A DNA stretch of 64,000 nucleotides from Trichobilharzia szidati. Its lineage: Eukaryota; Platyhelminthes; Trematoda; Strigeidida; Schistosomatidae. This document shows, piece by piece, positions 11,952 to 23,269 of this stretch. Location: positions 142,076,920 through 142,140,919 of the forward strand of contig OX235279.1 of NCBI GenBank assembly GCA_944472155.2, given 5' to 3'. The notes under the pieces were generated by a model. The model saw only the letters and a program-made list of their open reading frames with translations. It was not told the DNA's origin and ran no database searches. The translations under genes and the position numbers were made by a program. The first letter of the stretch is position 1, and the number at the start of each line of letters is the position of its first letter.

Positions 11952-12299
11952 ACTAATGAACAGTCAACTACTAGTCAGTCAGTGATGAAGAGTGTACAGT
12001 TGTCCAACAGACAAAGTATTTTTGACAATTTTGAACCACAAGATGATCATCAGCTCGGGAATAAACTAACCAATCATAATTATCAAAGTGGCATACAAAA
12101 TTCCGACCAAGAAATAAATAATACTTTAGATTCAACTATGCCAAAATATTCAATTAAACTACTTGCGCGTAAAACAAGTCAACCGAAAATAGACAATACA
12201 TTGAATAACCACAACGGGGGTACAGCTGAGAATTGTACCTTGTCTGGAACTCATAAGATAGCTGATCTAGAAGACTGGGCTATGATTGATCAAGATTAG
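11952..12299 (+). CDS. Gene A, last coding exon
   Basis: This exon starts after the acceptor TTATTTTCCAG in phase 0, matching the phase 0 donor at 10175, and ends at a TAG stop (12297-12299). It encodes 115 residues, rich in Asn, Gln, Ser and Thr with no folded domain, ending LEDWAMIDQD. The acidic end has no recognised PDZ ligand. In-window gene A coding length is about 460 codons over four exons: 34 residues in the membrane exon and about 426 in the tail. This supports a receptor whose signalling is carried by a long disordered tail. Confidence 0.7.
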   Translation, partial: TNEQSTTSQSVMKSVQLSNRQSIFDNFEPQDDHQLGNKLTNHNYQSGIQNSDQEINNTLDSTMPKYSIKLLARKTSQPKIDNTLNNHNGGTAENCTLSGTHKIADLEDWAMIDQD

Positions 12300-12425
12300 T
12301 CTAAAAAAATCAAGTTTATTGAAGAGTGTAACTTGTGCTGCTGTTCTGTTTTTCTCTTCTTTCCTTACTTAGAAATTACTCAAAACTGTGTCTTACAGCT
12401 TACAACAAAATTGTATTACTGAATT

Positions 12426-12431
12426 ATTAAA
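12426..12431 (+). terminator. Possible poly(A) signal of gene A (ATTAAA)
   Basis: An ATTAAA hexamer lies 127 bases after the gene A stop codon. No AATAAA occurs closer. The assignment is positional only. Confidence 0.3.
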
Positions 12432-12537
12432 TCATGTTTATCAAATAGTGCTCATTACTGTCTTTTCACAAGCCTTATTCAAACAGTATTCTAGTCGTTT
12501 GCATTTGTCCCAAGTTAGATTATGAATTATTTATGAG

Positions 12538-12745
12538 CTAACATCATTCAGAGGACCACTGAAAACCAGAGAGCACTGGACACATGTATCGACTGATTTT
12601 GGAACTCTTCAGCAATACGCACGCATGACGTATTCGGGGATTAAATCCATGATCTTTGGGTTTTGAGGCGAGACCACTAATCACTTAGAACTCAATGTCT
12701 CGTAAATTCTGACTTCTGCTAACTCTCAGCAGTTGCATTACTGGA
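12538..12745 (-). repeat. Hammerhead-bearing SINE-like repeat, degraded
   Basis: The minus strand carries the family order: degraded tRNA-like head, then TTGCTGAAGAGTTCC, then GTGTCCAGTGCTCTC and the conserved 3' part (GGTCCTCTGAATGATG). The core CTGAAGA keeps the catalytic C, but the stem II return and GAAA are lost. Confidence 0.65.
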
Positions 12746-12914
12746 GAAAAAGAACATCTGAGGTTAAACTGTCGTTGATAGGTTTATATTTGATCAAAGG
12801 ATTGAATTCAGTTTATTAAAGCAATTAATTGTTGGTTGACTCATTGGTCAAGACTGAAAATTCTACCGTACACTTCTAATTCATCAATGAGCTTATATTT
12901 TCACGTATTGGTTT

Positions 12915-13165
12915 TGTAGGGGTTTTGTTTGATTGGATGGCAGAAGTTAGAATTCATGGGCCATTGGATCGGGTCACAGTGGCTTAATGGCCTACGAGCT
13001 CACATTGTAGCCAGAAGGTCCTGGGTTCGAACCCTGGCTGTGGGTGCGCACTGACGAAGAGTCCCAAACTAGGACGAAACAGCTGTCAAGTACCGCCAGG
13101 TTTTCTAGTGGTTCTGTAACTGATGTCAGCTCATGATGAAATCCTCCATTCAATAAGCTTATATC
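12915..13165 (+). repeat. Hammerhead-bearing SINE-like repeat, complete copy
   Basis: A nearly full unit. It begins with GGTTTTGTAGGGGTTTTGTT, followed by GCAGAAGTTAGAATTCATGG, then an A-box-like GTGGCTTAATGG and a B box (GGGTTCGAACCC) as in RNA polymerase III promoters of tRNA-derived SINEs. Next is a hammerhead-like block at 13048-13093: ACGAAGA, GTCC, loop, GGAC, GAAAC, AGCTGTC. It ends in CTGATGTCAGCTCATGATGAAATCC. The ribozyme core has A and C where C3 and U4 should be, and stem I is mismatched, so cleavage is unlikely. The arrangement of a pol III head followed by a hammerhead is known from the schistosome Sm-alpha family. Confidence 0.8.
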
Positions 13166-13337
13166 TCAGTGAATAAGAAGGGAATATGATTCGTGATTAG
13201 AGTACTTTACACAAAATAAAGAAATCTCTGAAATAGCTGAAAAACAGCGGATATGCATACTAATGGTAACAAAGTATGACTTATAGAAGTATATACTGTT
13301 TTAATGTAAACAGTGAAAATAACAACTCGAGTTAAGT

Positions 13338-14605
13338 GTTAATAATAATAATCTACTTTATTCTAAAAACAGAACTTATAGTACAGAATGGAATTCTCAG
13401 CATTTGTCACAATATTGCATCTGATTTACTCAAAATATGAGTAGAATTAAAACAAATTAACCAGAGGAATTCGTCCACATTTAAAGTCAAAAATATTCGA
13501 AGTACAAGATGAGAATAATGAATATAATAATAACAATAAGAGCTTGTTTCAAACATTACTGTCCATTCAGTTTGGAAAATTAAGAATGTTATAGATTATT
13601 GAATCTAATGTTCTGTTGATATAGTAGCATGGTGAGGGGAAAGACAAAAAATAACAGTTATTGCACAACTTAAAAGATGCTTACACTTATGAGAAAATAA
13701 ACAAGAATTAAAAAAATTGAGAGGATTATGAGTATAAGAAAAACCATAACAGTAAAGCTAGTTGGAGTAAGGATGGACAAAATAGTTTATTTACTAGTGC
13801 AAAGAAGGTTAGTTAGTTCATCCCTGACACTATTTTCATCACATAAAATAAGTGCCAAATATGACACAGTGGAATTTTTATACTTAGATGTACGTGCATA
13901 AGGTCTTTTGATATGACTTCTTGTTTTACTTGAGGAGACACAAGGTGAAAGCTGCGGGTAAAGTGGATGCTCACAGTTTGACGAAATTCCTTTAGCAAAT
14001 TTGTTGCATGACATCAAGTGCCTATCAGTGACAGTGTCAAAGATATGGCCCAATAGAATACCACTTACCCTACTGACAGTCTTCACAGTTCCACGAAGTA
14101 TGATAAAGACTTTTTTAAGCAACCCAGGAGAGAATAACGGTGAACAGTAAAGAAGAATAGGCAAGATGCACGAGTTGAAAAACTGTAAGGGGAGGTGCTG
14201 AGTTATGCCTGAGTGCCTTAACTTCTTAATGTAAAACGTCAGACGAAATATTCTTTGAGAAATCGCTAAGACAAGCGAAGGCCAGGATAGGTCAGAAGAA
14301 ATAATTAATCCAAGATAATTAATATCAGACTTGAATTCTATATTATTATCATCAATTTTGTAATGGTCACAGGAATTAACAGCTTCATTTAACTTTCGTT
14401 TACATCGGAGACTGAAATTAACATTCTGACATTTGGAAGGATTTAGTTTAAGACCATTAGACGAAGACCATTTGCTGGCTACTGATTGAAAGCTGTTCAT
14501 CTTAATACAGTCAAACTGAGAGTTAACAGACATTGAAATGGTTAGATCGTCTGGATACTTTACAAAGTTCATTTCATCAGAGTGAGACAAGTTAAGTGGC
14601 TGACT
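13338..14605 (-). mobile_element. CR1/jockey-like non-LTR retrotransposon, 5'-truncated
   Basis: A minus-strand frame at 14590-13787 (267 codons) encodes the reverse transcriptase from the catalytic YxDD box (here YPDD in FVKYPDDLTI) through the thumb and C-terminal region (SSSNGLKLNPSKC, YLGLIISSDLSWPS, NSCILPILLYCSP). The copy stops just upstream of the YPDD box, which is the usual 5' truncation of target-primed elements. Its 3' UTR runs to AATAATAATAATC tracts at 13338. It is the better of two copies in the window (the other is at 1-1192). Proline in the third-position box is unusual, so activity is doubtful. Confidence 0.85.
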
Positions 14606-15164
14606 GAAGTGAATCGTTTAGGTAGTGCGGAAATCTAACGACTTTTCACAAACTTTGAATACATGAAACGATGATCTATTTACCATCTGTTATGTAGTCA
14701 CACAAAGGTCAACAATGAACTGAGTGGTTTTCACCGTGACGTGTGAGTCTCTATTTACACATCATAAACATGATTTTACTGAGTAATCTTTTTTATAGCT
14801 ACACTATTTTAAGTGTAAATCGCATAGGGATTTCACTGATTTAAAGGTAGATTTTGCCAAAAACGACCTTATTTAAAGGACTAATAACTAATAACCAGAA
14901 GGTAATGGATAGCGATTTCATTTTTGTTTATCACTTTCAACGAGACACCAGTCGTCACTAATCAGGAGCTGAACCAAGCACGATTAAGAAGTAAGGAAAG
15001 CGCACTATTACTCAGAATATGGGTTTTACGGTCTCTGACTTTGTATGATTAAATGCAAAATATCTATATTATGCCCTGGAGTGTAACAGTTAATTGTGAA
15101 ACACGATCTGGTCGCCTTAAATAAAGATATCCCATGTACAGAACTAAACACTGAATAATTCACG

Positions 15165-15190
15165 GAATAATAATAATAATAATAATAATG
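15165..15190 (+). repeat. (AAT)n microsatellite
   Basis: About eight AAT units in a row. Such tracts end CR1-like and RTE-like copies elsewhere in this window, but no element body is recognised next to it. Confidence 0.8.
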
Positions 15191-15309
15191 GAGACCAACT
15201 TATTTAGGCGAATATTGAAAGCAAAGATGAGTTTAGTCTTTTGTTGTACAGTATTTGTCATAATTTCATTTTCATTTTCTGATTAGAAATAAACCTGTCA
15301 ATTAAAGGT

Positions 15310-15440
15310 TCATGAATAATTCTCATCCAGATATTAATGAAAAGAACAAAACAGGGAGTTCAACAGAGAGGCTCTTTTTGGCGAATTCATCTTCTTTAAA
15401 TGTACATTCACATTCACATACAATTGTATCCATGAAAGAG
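15310..15440 (-). repeat. Penelope-like terminal repeat (pLTR-like), solo
   Basis: On the minus strand GAATTCGCCAAAAAGAGCC, then TCTGTTGAACTCC and a TATCTGGATGAGAATT block match the terminal sequences at 21850-21955 and 47735-47845. No coding part lies beside it. A related but weaker plus-strand piece is at 15660-15745 (AAATGCGATTGTACAG). Confidence 0.5.
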
Positions 15441-16244
15441 GGTAGTAACAAAAGAGATAAGTTGTCATAATCATAGTTGTTAGTATTAGTCAGTGCATAA
15501 GAGTAACTGAATGAGTGAATTGGAGTTATGTAATAGGATGAATAATCCAATCTTAATAAGTATCTCTAATGCACTTAATCAAGTCCTCTTATGGCATTGA
15601 CAAATATCAACATCTATGCCTGTGACGACTTACTTTGATTACTTCTGCCTTTCGTGAAAAATTTGTGCATAAATGCGATTGTACAGCGAAAGAAAACGAA
15701 TTCGACAAAAACAACCTGTGTTGCTAAACTACCTGTTTTGTTCAGTTAAAAGTTATCAAAGCGTTTTGCAGGACAGAGTACACTGTGGTCAATAAAAGTA
15801 ATTATTTAAATAATTAGGTTAACCCCAAAGAGAAGAACAAAACTTTGTTCTATGCAGTTAATTACTTACTTACTTGACTACACATATTCCGTCCAAGACA
15901 GTTTACAGGTATATTCTTTGAAATATATAAGAAAACCTGATATTAGTTCTCTTCAAACACACACCTCTACCGACCAGAAAATCCATGAAATTCAAATGAA
16001 ACTAGGTTGGCATTTCGTTTTAGTTAGAGAATTCTAATATCGTTGATCAATGAACACATAGGTGATTATCAGATTGCGAAGAAGGTTTGTTACTAGTGTT
16101 CCTTTTGGGTAGGATTAACTATTTTATGTCTTCAAAATCATTCCAATTCTGACACCCAACCTCATTAAAGTCAATTTTCATTACTTCATGTCACAATTAT
16201 ATGACTGGTAATTCCATTTAGATAAGTTGATTTGATATAAATAA

Positions 16245-17130
16245 TGCAAAATGGACTCACACAAAAAACTTGGAGGATCTAGACTTCGCCGATGATATAT
16301 GTCTGATTTCCCACAAACTGGAAGATATGCAAGCGAAAAGCAACAAGTTGGCAGAAGAAGCATCAAAGATAGGACTTAAGGTGAACATAGAGAAAACAGA
16401 GGTGATGAAGATTCCTGGACAAGAATAACAACAACAGACAACGATCAGCATAAATGGGAGGAACCTGAAAGAAACAACCTCCTTTACCTACCTACCTGGA
16501 AAGCATTGTTTCAACTACAGGCAGACGGAACTGACGAAGATATCAAAGCAAGAATCGGAAAAGCAAGACAAGCTTTCACTACTCTCAAGTCTGTGTGGAG
16601 GTCAACAACACTCAGCATCAAAAATAAGATCCGGATTTTCAACTCCAATGTGAAGTCAGCCAGTGCTACTATATGGGTCAGAGACTTGCACTGCGCGTCA
16701 TAAATAGCATCTCAAACAAACTACAGACCTTCATTAACAGTTGTCTTTGCTCAATACCGCTCAAGATCAGATGGCCGGCCAGATAAGATCAGCAACAGAG
16801 ATCTCTGACAATGAGCGAACCAACCCAGCAGGAACCGATTGTGAAACAAATAGGCAGGAAGAAATGGAGATGGATTGGCCATACTCTTAGGAAACCATCA
16901 AGTGACATCACTAGACAAGCCATTGCTCCAGTGAAACCCGAAAGGGAAGCGGCGAGTCGGTCGTCATTGCAAGGGTGACTTGGAGGAGGTCATGTGAAGA
17001 GGAGATGAAAACGTGTGGGCCGAATTGGAGCCAGGTGAAGACTCCAGCAGAGAACCGAACTCAATGGAGACGCACGGCTGAAGCCCTATGTTGCTCTAGG
17101 AATTAAAGGAAACAATAATAATGCATATTT
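16245..17130 (+). mobile_element. RTE-like retrotransposon, 3' half, degraded
   Basis: Frames with stops encode LDFADDICLISHKLEDMQ, containing the catalytic FADD box, then KVNIEKTEVMKIPGQ, then KARIGKARQAFTTLKSVW and GRKKWRWIGHTLRKP. The 3' end has GAAGCCCTATGTTGCTCT and AACAATAATAATG. It matches the C-terminal part of the 25762-27473 copy. The FADD box is intact here, whereas it is frameshifted in that copy. Confidence 0.85.
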
Positions 17131-17149
17131 GATTTATATAAATGTAAAT

Positions 17150-17400
17150 ATTTGGTGTGCGTTGGTGGTTCAGTTGTAGAACTCTCGCCAACCATCTACA
17201 TCGTCCAGGGATCGAATCCCGGACGACTTACTCCTAAACCTCACTTAGCCGGTAATCAGGTTGGTAAATAGGGAAGGTTGGACGTGATGCCAGCAACCCT
17301 ATCCTATAAAAATAAACACCACTGCTACCGAAACTTCAAAAGTCTAACTTGAAGCCCTATGTTCCACTGGGAACTTAAAAGAATAAAATAAAATAAAAAT
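17150..17400 (+). mobile_element. tRNA-headed SINE, family A
   Basis: A diverged tRNA-like head (GTGCGTTGGTGGTTCAG, B box GGATCGAATCC) is followed by the family body and the tail GAAGCCCTATGTTCCACT, then an A-rich (AATAAA)n end. TTTGGT flanks both ends as a possible short target duplication. It is inserted just after an RTE-like tail. Confidence 0.8.
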
Positions 17401-17849
17401 TTGGTACTAATGGCTGTCTAACAGTTCAAGCATAGGCGAACCAAAACACAATAAAATATTGGCGATTAGTTCAGGTTGTTTAAAACGGATTATCCCTTCA
17501 ATAAGTTTCGTTATTGTCGTTAAAAGACAGTAACTATCAGAAAAATATCGTGTATTGGAGCAATACATTTTTAACAGTTTGAGTGGTTTTATAATATACC
17601 CGAACAACGACACTTATTGTGACATTACCATGTTCACCTAATGACGTAAGTAACCTATTATTTAGATATTTGACATCAAATTATTAGGTATTTATTTGGA
17701 CGACTTCAGAGTTGTTGCTACTCTGTGACAGTAAATGTTGCTACATAGTCATATTTAGGCTTCAGAGTTACACATATAGAAATGCACTTTCATGGTTTTT
17801 GTGCGGCCTATTGCGTCGGGAATTCTTCGTTTTTACTTATATCCACGTA
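17401..17849. other. Intergenic, no recognised feature
   Basis: AT-rich. A 68-codon minus-strand frame at 17407-17613 has no recognisable motif. Confidence 0.4.
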
Positions 17850-18240
17850 GTGCTCACTCAGTCAGGGGGTATTAAGGTTATGTCATAGAGTCGCCTAACA
17901 ATTCGACCAAAACTCAGAATTTTAAAGTCCTTTTTAGTATTAGTCATATGACTCAAGCCAACAATATGCCTTGAAGCTGGTTGCCTGCCATCTTGGTTGG
18001 TCAATGTGTAGCAGCTTAGTTGTTTTTCAAGTCTTTCGGGTACATGTTCCTCCACATTCAAGTGCAAAGCGTGACTACTCTTCTCCATGTATTTGGTTAT
18101 AGATACATGTAAGTTGATATGAGATATGGAATGTTCAGTGGCAAATGCAAGATGACGATGTAGAACTGGTCTGCTGCGTCTCTTACTTCATAAAAGGTTT
18201 GGGAGTAGAATGGTTGAATGTGTTGACCACTTCACTTATT
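17850..18240 (-). mobile_element. Penelope-like element, GIY-YIG fragment
   Basis: A minus-strand frame at 18088-17858 reads EEHVPERLEKQL, then GRQPASRHIVGLSHMTNTKKDFKIL. It aligns with the post-catalytic part of the GIY-YIG domain in the 23270-24890 copy (EHVPKWLLNHI, SSIAKHLLMSGHK). Only a remnant survives. Confidence 0.6.
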
Positions 18241-19169
18241 TAACGGATTCTATTAACCTTAATGATAACCTGGTTGCCGATGATTTGCATCATCTCTTAC
18301 ACAGACGTGATATCTGATTATTTAGCAATGGACGCGTGTCCTGTTCAGTCATTATCTTTCTCCTGTTTTATGATAGTGAAAGCTGAAATGATGAGTTGTG
18401 CCTACGTTGAGTCGCGAGTTTTAGATGAAGCGATATGGTCAGTAATAATGAAGTTGAGCTTATAGTGTTAGACAAGGAGGAAAAGTCAGTCGATGACGTT
18501 GAGAAGCATTACTGATTGAAGTGATTAAGATATGTGTCACGTACACAGAAACACCGTTTTCCTCAATAAGCATTGTTAGTTGATATAAAATTCAGTTGGG
18601 AAACATGACACCAATTGACGGAAGTTTTGACTGTTCGTTTGAACCGAGTACGGAGAAGTCAACTATGGAGCTGAATTCCTCGTGTTGCCAAGAATGTATA
18701 TACATTAATTCAGCACGTAGTAAGGATAATAAATTAATTAGCTTACAGTAATCCTCGTAATATATTTTCCTGCAAAGATACTGCTTTTCATGGAATATAT
18801 TAGTGAAAGAAGCTAATACCACCTCTTCAGCTAAAGACTTTCACTTATCAATCACTCAAAAGGTGAATTTCATATCTCTCTTTTCGACCTTAGTTTATCA
18901 ATTTCATTGTGATCTTCTTGGAAACCATCTGTCTCTAGATGGAGAAAATGATGAGACAGATCAATCTAAAGATTGTTGTTAAGGCTAAAAGAATACTCAC
19001 CTTCCGTAATTCTTTCCTTTAAGATAAGGTAATAGGAATAGATTTCAGTCTTCGTGTACGTTGCTGTTGAATAGTTTGTAAGAACTATTCCCCTAATTGT
19101 TACCTGTATTTATTCCTCTTTCGAAGCAAGGGAAAGATGTCTGAATAATGCATTCACATTATCTGTCAG
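18241..19169. other. Intergenic, no recognised feature
   Basis: Frames at 18262-18465 (+) and 18592-18822 (-) carry no recognisable motif. The part next to the fragment at 17850 could be older Penelope-like sequence. Confidence 0.35.
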
Positions 19170-21955
19170 TCGATAAGCTCTGCTTCCCCATGCTTTTGAC
19201 TCTTCGCTGAACTTTGTTGTTCTTATATTCATGCCTGGATGGGTAATTTCCAGGAATTAAAAATTAGCAGGCTCTCTTCGACAGTGAAGGATCTTAACGG
19301 GTTTCTGCTTTATTCTGTCAGGCTTGCTGAAGTCAGTGCGAAGACCGATTTTTTTAGAGACTGCATAAATAACTATAGATATCCGAAGTGGTATTGAAAA
19401 GCTCTTTATCACAATAATATTTATCTGCACTCTAAATCTCTTAAACATCACACTTTGAACCACATTCTTTCACGTGTCTTAGAACTGGAGAGAAACATAG
19501 CACAACGATCCTCTGCGTCATATGAATTGTCAAGTGATGAATGCCAAGCTTTCACTAAGTTTATCAGTATGGTTATGGAGAGGCGCAGAAAAGCCGTCCA
19601 CTCAAACCTATAAAGTAGCCTAAAAGCCACTGAAATACGACGCACATTTCTGGAAGATCCTGATAAATTTGTGTTCAATCATTCTTCAGTAACTTTATTT
19701 CTCATACAACTGGAGGCCTTGTCTGTCGGGGCAAAATTCTGCGAGCTCCACACATTTACTGAGTACGAAAATTTGACCAACCAGACTAGTGATCTTTTCC
19801 AGTCTCTGAAGAGAAGTTAAAACGTCAACAATTCTAGACTAACACCATGAGTACTTCAATACAACGTCTAAGCGCAACAATCTATTGACTAAAGAACACA
19901 AAGAACAGCTCAACCAACTGAGACGTAACAAGGAATTGCTGATCACACGCCCTAATAAAGGTGCCGACATGGTCCTAATGGATAGAAAGAACTATACTGA
20001 CAAAATGTTGGTATTTTTTTCAGACAACAACAAGTTCGCTGCACCTGACAAAGAGAAAGACAAAACAGAAATAACAGAAATGCAACCTACTGAGATATTG
20101 AGAAAGCTTAAAAGTGGTCAACTTATATCTGAAAAGGTCTACGACAGCATTCGACCAACCGGTTCAGTAATACCCTACTATATGGACCGCCCAAAACCCA
20201 CAAACAGGGACTTCCGTTGGGCCCGAATTCGGACGTGTCCGGATCTCCATACCATCCAAGTGCAAAATGGTCGGCAGAACTCCTACAGCCTGTCAGAGAA
20301 AAAACTTCAAAATACTCTCTTTGAGACACGTTTGAATTCGTCAACTGTATCAAAGATACGAAAGTGGGCGACAACCGCGTGATATCACTCAACGTCGAAT
20401 CTCTCCTCACAAATATCCCAATTACGAAAACGATTTGTTTCTTATGCAAGTACTTGGAAGGCAACGACTTGAACAATGACAAGTTAAAATAACTTCTACT
20501 TAAATGCACTTTGAACGTTCAATTCACATTCAATGGTACTTTTTATAGACAGCAAGATGATGTGGCTATGGGCTCACCTTTAGTCCCGTTACTTGCAGGT
20601 ATTTTCATAGCAAGTTTTAAAAATGGTCAGTTGAAACCGACAATTGACAACTTCTCTCTGTACGTCGACGACATTTTTATCATCTGTGATAACAAATGTG
20701 ACCTGAATAATGTCCATCAGGTTTTCAATAGCTGCCACCTAGCCATCAAATTTACAACTGAAACAGAAACCGGAGAGACAATCTCATTTCGACTGACAAA
20801 GAAGCCTGATGGGACTCTAAAGAGATCAATATATCGGGAGCCTCCGTGGAACGGCCAGTTGACAAACTTTTACATTTGAGCACCGATCAATTGCAGGCGA
20901 ATTCGCCAAAAAGAGGCTCTTCGCTGAACTTTGCTGTACTTATATTCATGTCTGGATGGGTATTTCCCGTGAAATATATAAAACTGAAAATCAACAAATC
21001 AACAAATCAATCTCTGTGTGAAGAAGATGCTGTACATGAATGTAGCTTTCAAAAGTGACTTTCTGGCTGACATTTTAAAGAGAAGAATATCTAACACCCT
21101 GAAAAGAACACTCCTTGCTGTTACATTACGATTAGTATTCCCAAGCAGCCCACTGTTCTTTAACAACTCCAAAGACAAACTATCGCATTCAACCAATTTA
21201 CTTACTCATGTGAAGCTAGGTATATAGGTGGTTCGATGCATGTTTTATCCAAAAGAGTCAAAGGACATTATCCCGCTTGGCTACGAAAAGGTAACAATAG
21301 GTCAACAAAGAGTGCTATAATTGAAAATGCAGTCGACACTAGTCACTCAATATGCACGTAGAATTTATTCAAAGTCATCTACAAAGTTAAAAGAAGCTTT
21401 CCGGAAACTGTAAGCTCCCTTACACTTTGCATTGCCGAAGCCTTAGCGATCCGGATAGGAAACCCTGATTTATACACACAGAAGAAACTGGTTTGCCCCC
21501 TCCTTCTACCTTGGGTATAATTATAAGTCCTACGACTTTGTTAATAACGTTTTGTTTGCTTCTTTGTTTCTTGAATTTTCGTATGTAATCTTACATCTTC
21601 TTCTTAACCAACCCTTTATTTACTCATTCTACCTATTACATAATTTATGTTGGACACTTGTCTCCACTAACACCCTATTTCATATTACGAAACCCTTGTC
21701 GATACTTACCAATCTTCACCCCCCTAATTATAATTTTCATTATTCATCATATTTTAGAAACATTTTGATGACGTAAACAGTAACCCTAACAAATTTTTAT
21801 TTTATTTTTGTTTGACAATCCTCATGTGCACATACACAAAATAATTATATATAAATGCGATTGTCCAGCTAGGTGAATGAATTCGCCGAAAAGAGACTCT
21901 TCCTTGAACTTAGTTGTTCTTGTATTCATGTCAGGATGGGGAATTTTAAAATGTC
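19170..21955 (+). mobile_element. Penelope-like element, near complete but broken
   Basis: In order: a terminal repeat (19170-19255); an N-terminal region in several frames (RLAEVSAKTDFFRDC, FVFNHSSVTLFLIQLEALS); LLITRPNKGADMVLMDRKNY at about 19930; the reverse transcriptase (VAMGSPLVPLLAGIF, catalytic YVDD at about 20660, TLKRSIYREPPWNGQL); and the linker AFKSDFLADILKRRISNTLKR. A GIY-YIG endonuclease follows at about 21180-21530 (YIGGSMHVLSKRVKGHYPAWLRKG, read across a shift). A second terminal repeat lies at 21850-21955. The reverse transcriptase is of the Penelope type, related to telomerase. Multiple frameshifts and stops make it dead. A third terminal-repeat-like block at 20890-20970 sits inside the coding region where the thumb segment should be. 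Confidence 0.85.
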
Positions 21956-23095
21956 TGTCTACTCTTTTTCATGTGCTTTACAAGTCGAATGTTAAACCTG
22001 AATGCAATACATCAAGATTAACAGAAAAGGCATTTGTATAGCATACAAGCTTGAGTGAGTTGGCGTTTACTACTTATTATTTACTCAATCGTTACTGGTA
22101 TCGAAACAAATCATTGGCGTTTACTGACACAGGCGTAAGTATTATAAAATATTTATTTAGAAGGGGCTAAACGTTGTTTGACACAAAAACTGAAATATAC
22201 AGGTCAGTCATTCAAAAATATGGTTAAATTTCCCATTACATGATTTGCCTACAGAAGTAGATACCAGTTTATATGAATGACTACAAACAACACTTATTAT
22301 CCAAGAACGTACAATTGTCAAACTCAAGTGTCTGCAAATACAGCAGAAACATTTAACTAGTTCAAAGTTCAGTTCATCGGTAATGTATCTGACTAGACTT
22401 ATTCCACTGAATCGACAGTGTAAGCACTTTAAAACTACTTACGTAATTCAGTAGTGTATTGAAAACCGTTAATTCTTGGCATCTCTACTCCATCCTAATG
22501 TCTAGAAGGTCATACACTATCTAACCATTTCTTGCATTCAGAAATTATCAAATGGGATTTATCTGAGGACTGTTTATTCTCTAAACTGTTTACTTGGTTC
22601 AAATAACTTCTGAAGTAGAATAGAAGAATTATTCATAAGCTAACAAATTTTCGGATGACCTTGACTTGGATTAGTACTATAGTACAAAAAAGCAAACCTC
22701 TGATATAGTGAGAAAACCAGCATACAACCGATATGTGTTTATTCAGCCTTACAAGTATTACAAAAATACTGAACAGCATTCACAAACGCCCACACACACA
22801 CAGGCACACAGCATGCGTACAAAATCAAGGGAATAAGCCATTAAAAATGTTTTTAGAAGTAAGCTGCACCTTTGATCATTAGGAAAATAGAATCATTCTG
22901 GAAAAAGATAAGAAACTCTGATGTACATTTTTATAGACAAAAAATAAGAAAACAAAATTCAGACGGAAGTTTGCTACATCTGAACATGAAAGCTCAAGCA
23001 ACCGAAATGGTTACTATGATTGAAATTGTAATCTACACTAATTTAATTTAATTTCACTTCTCAGATTTCGTCACGAATCGATATCACTTAAAGAG
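21956..23095. other. Intergenic, no recognised feature
   Basis: AT-rich, with a short CA-rich stretch at about 22787-22810. No gene or shared repeat was recognised. Confidence 0.4.
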
Positions 23096-23099
23096 ATCA

Positions 23100-23245
23100 C
23101 TGAAAATCAGGAAGCACTCGACAACTGTTTTTCCTATGTTGGAATCATTCAGCAGTTCGCACCCATGACCCCAACGAAAAGTTGAACCTGCCAGCTTAAG
23201 GTTACGATGGTACCATTATGCTACGAATTGAAAAAGTTAGAATTT
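23100..23245 (-). repeat. Hammerhead-bearing repeat, degraded
   Basis: The minus strand has AACTGCTGAATGATTCC, ACAGTTGTCGAGTGC and the family 3' sequence (GATTTTCAGTGATCTC). The GAAAC box is damaged and the stems do not close. Confidence 0.55.
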
Positions 23246-23269
23246 GAATAAGGCATTTAGAAGACAAAT

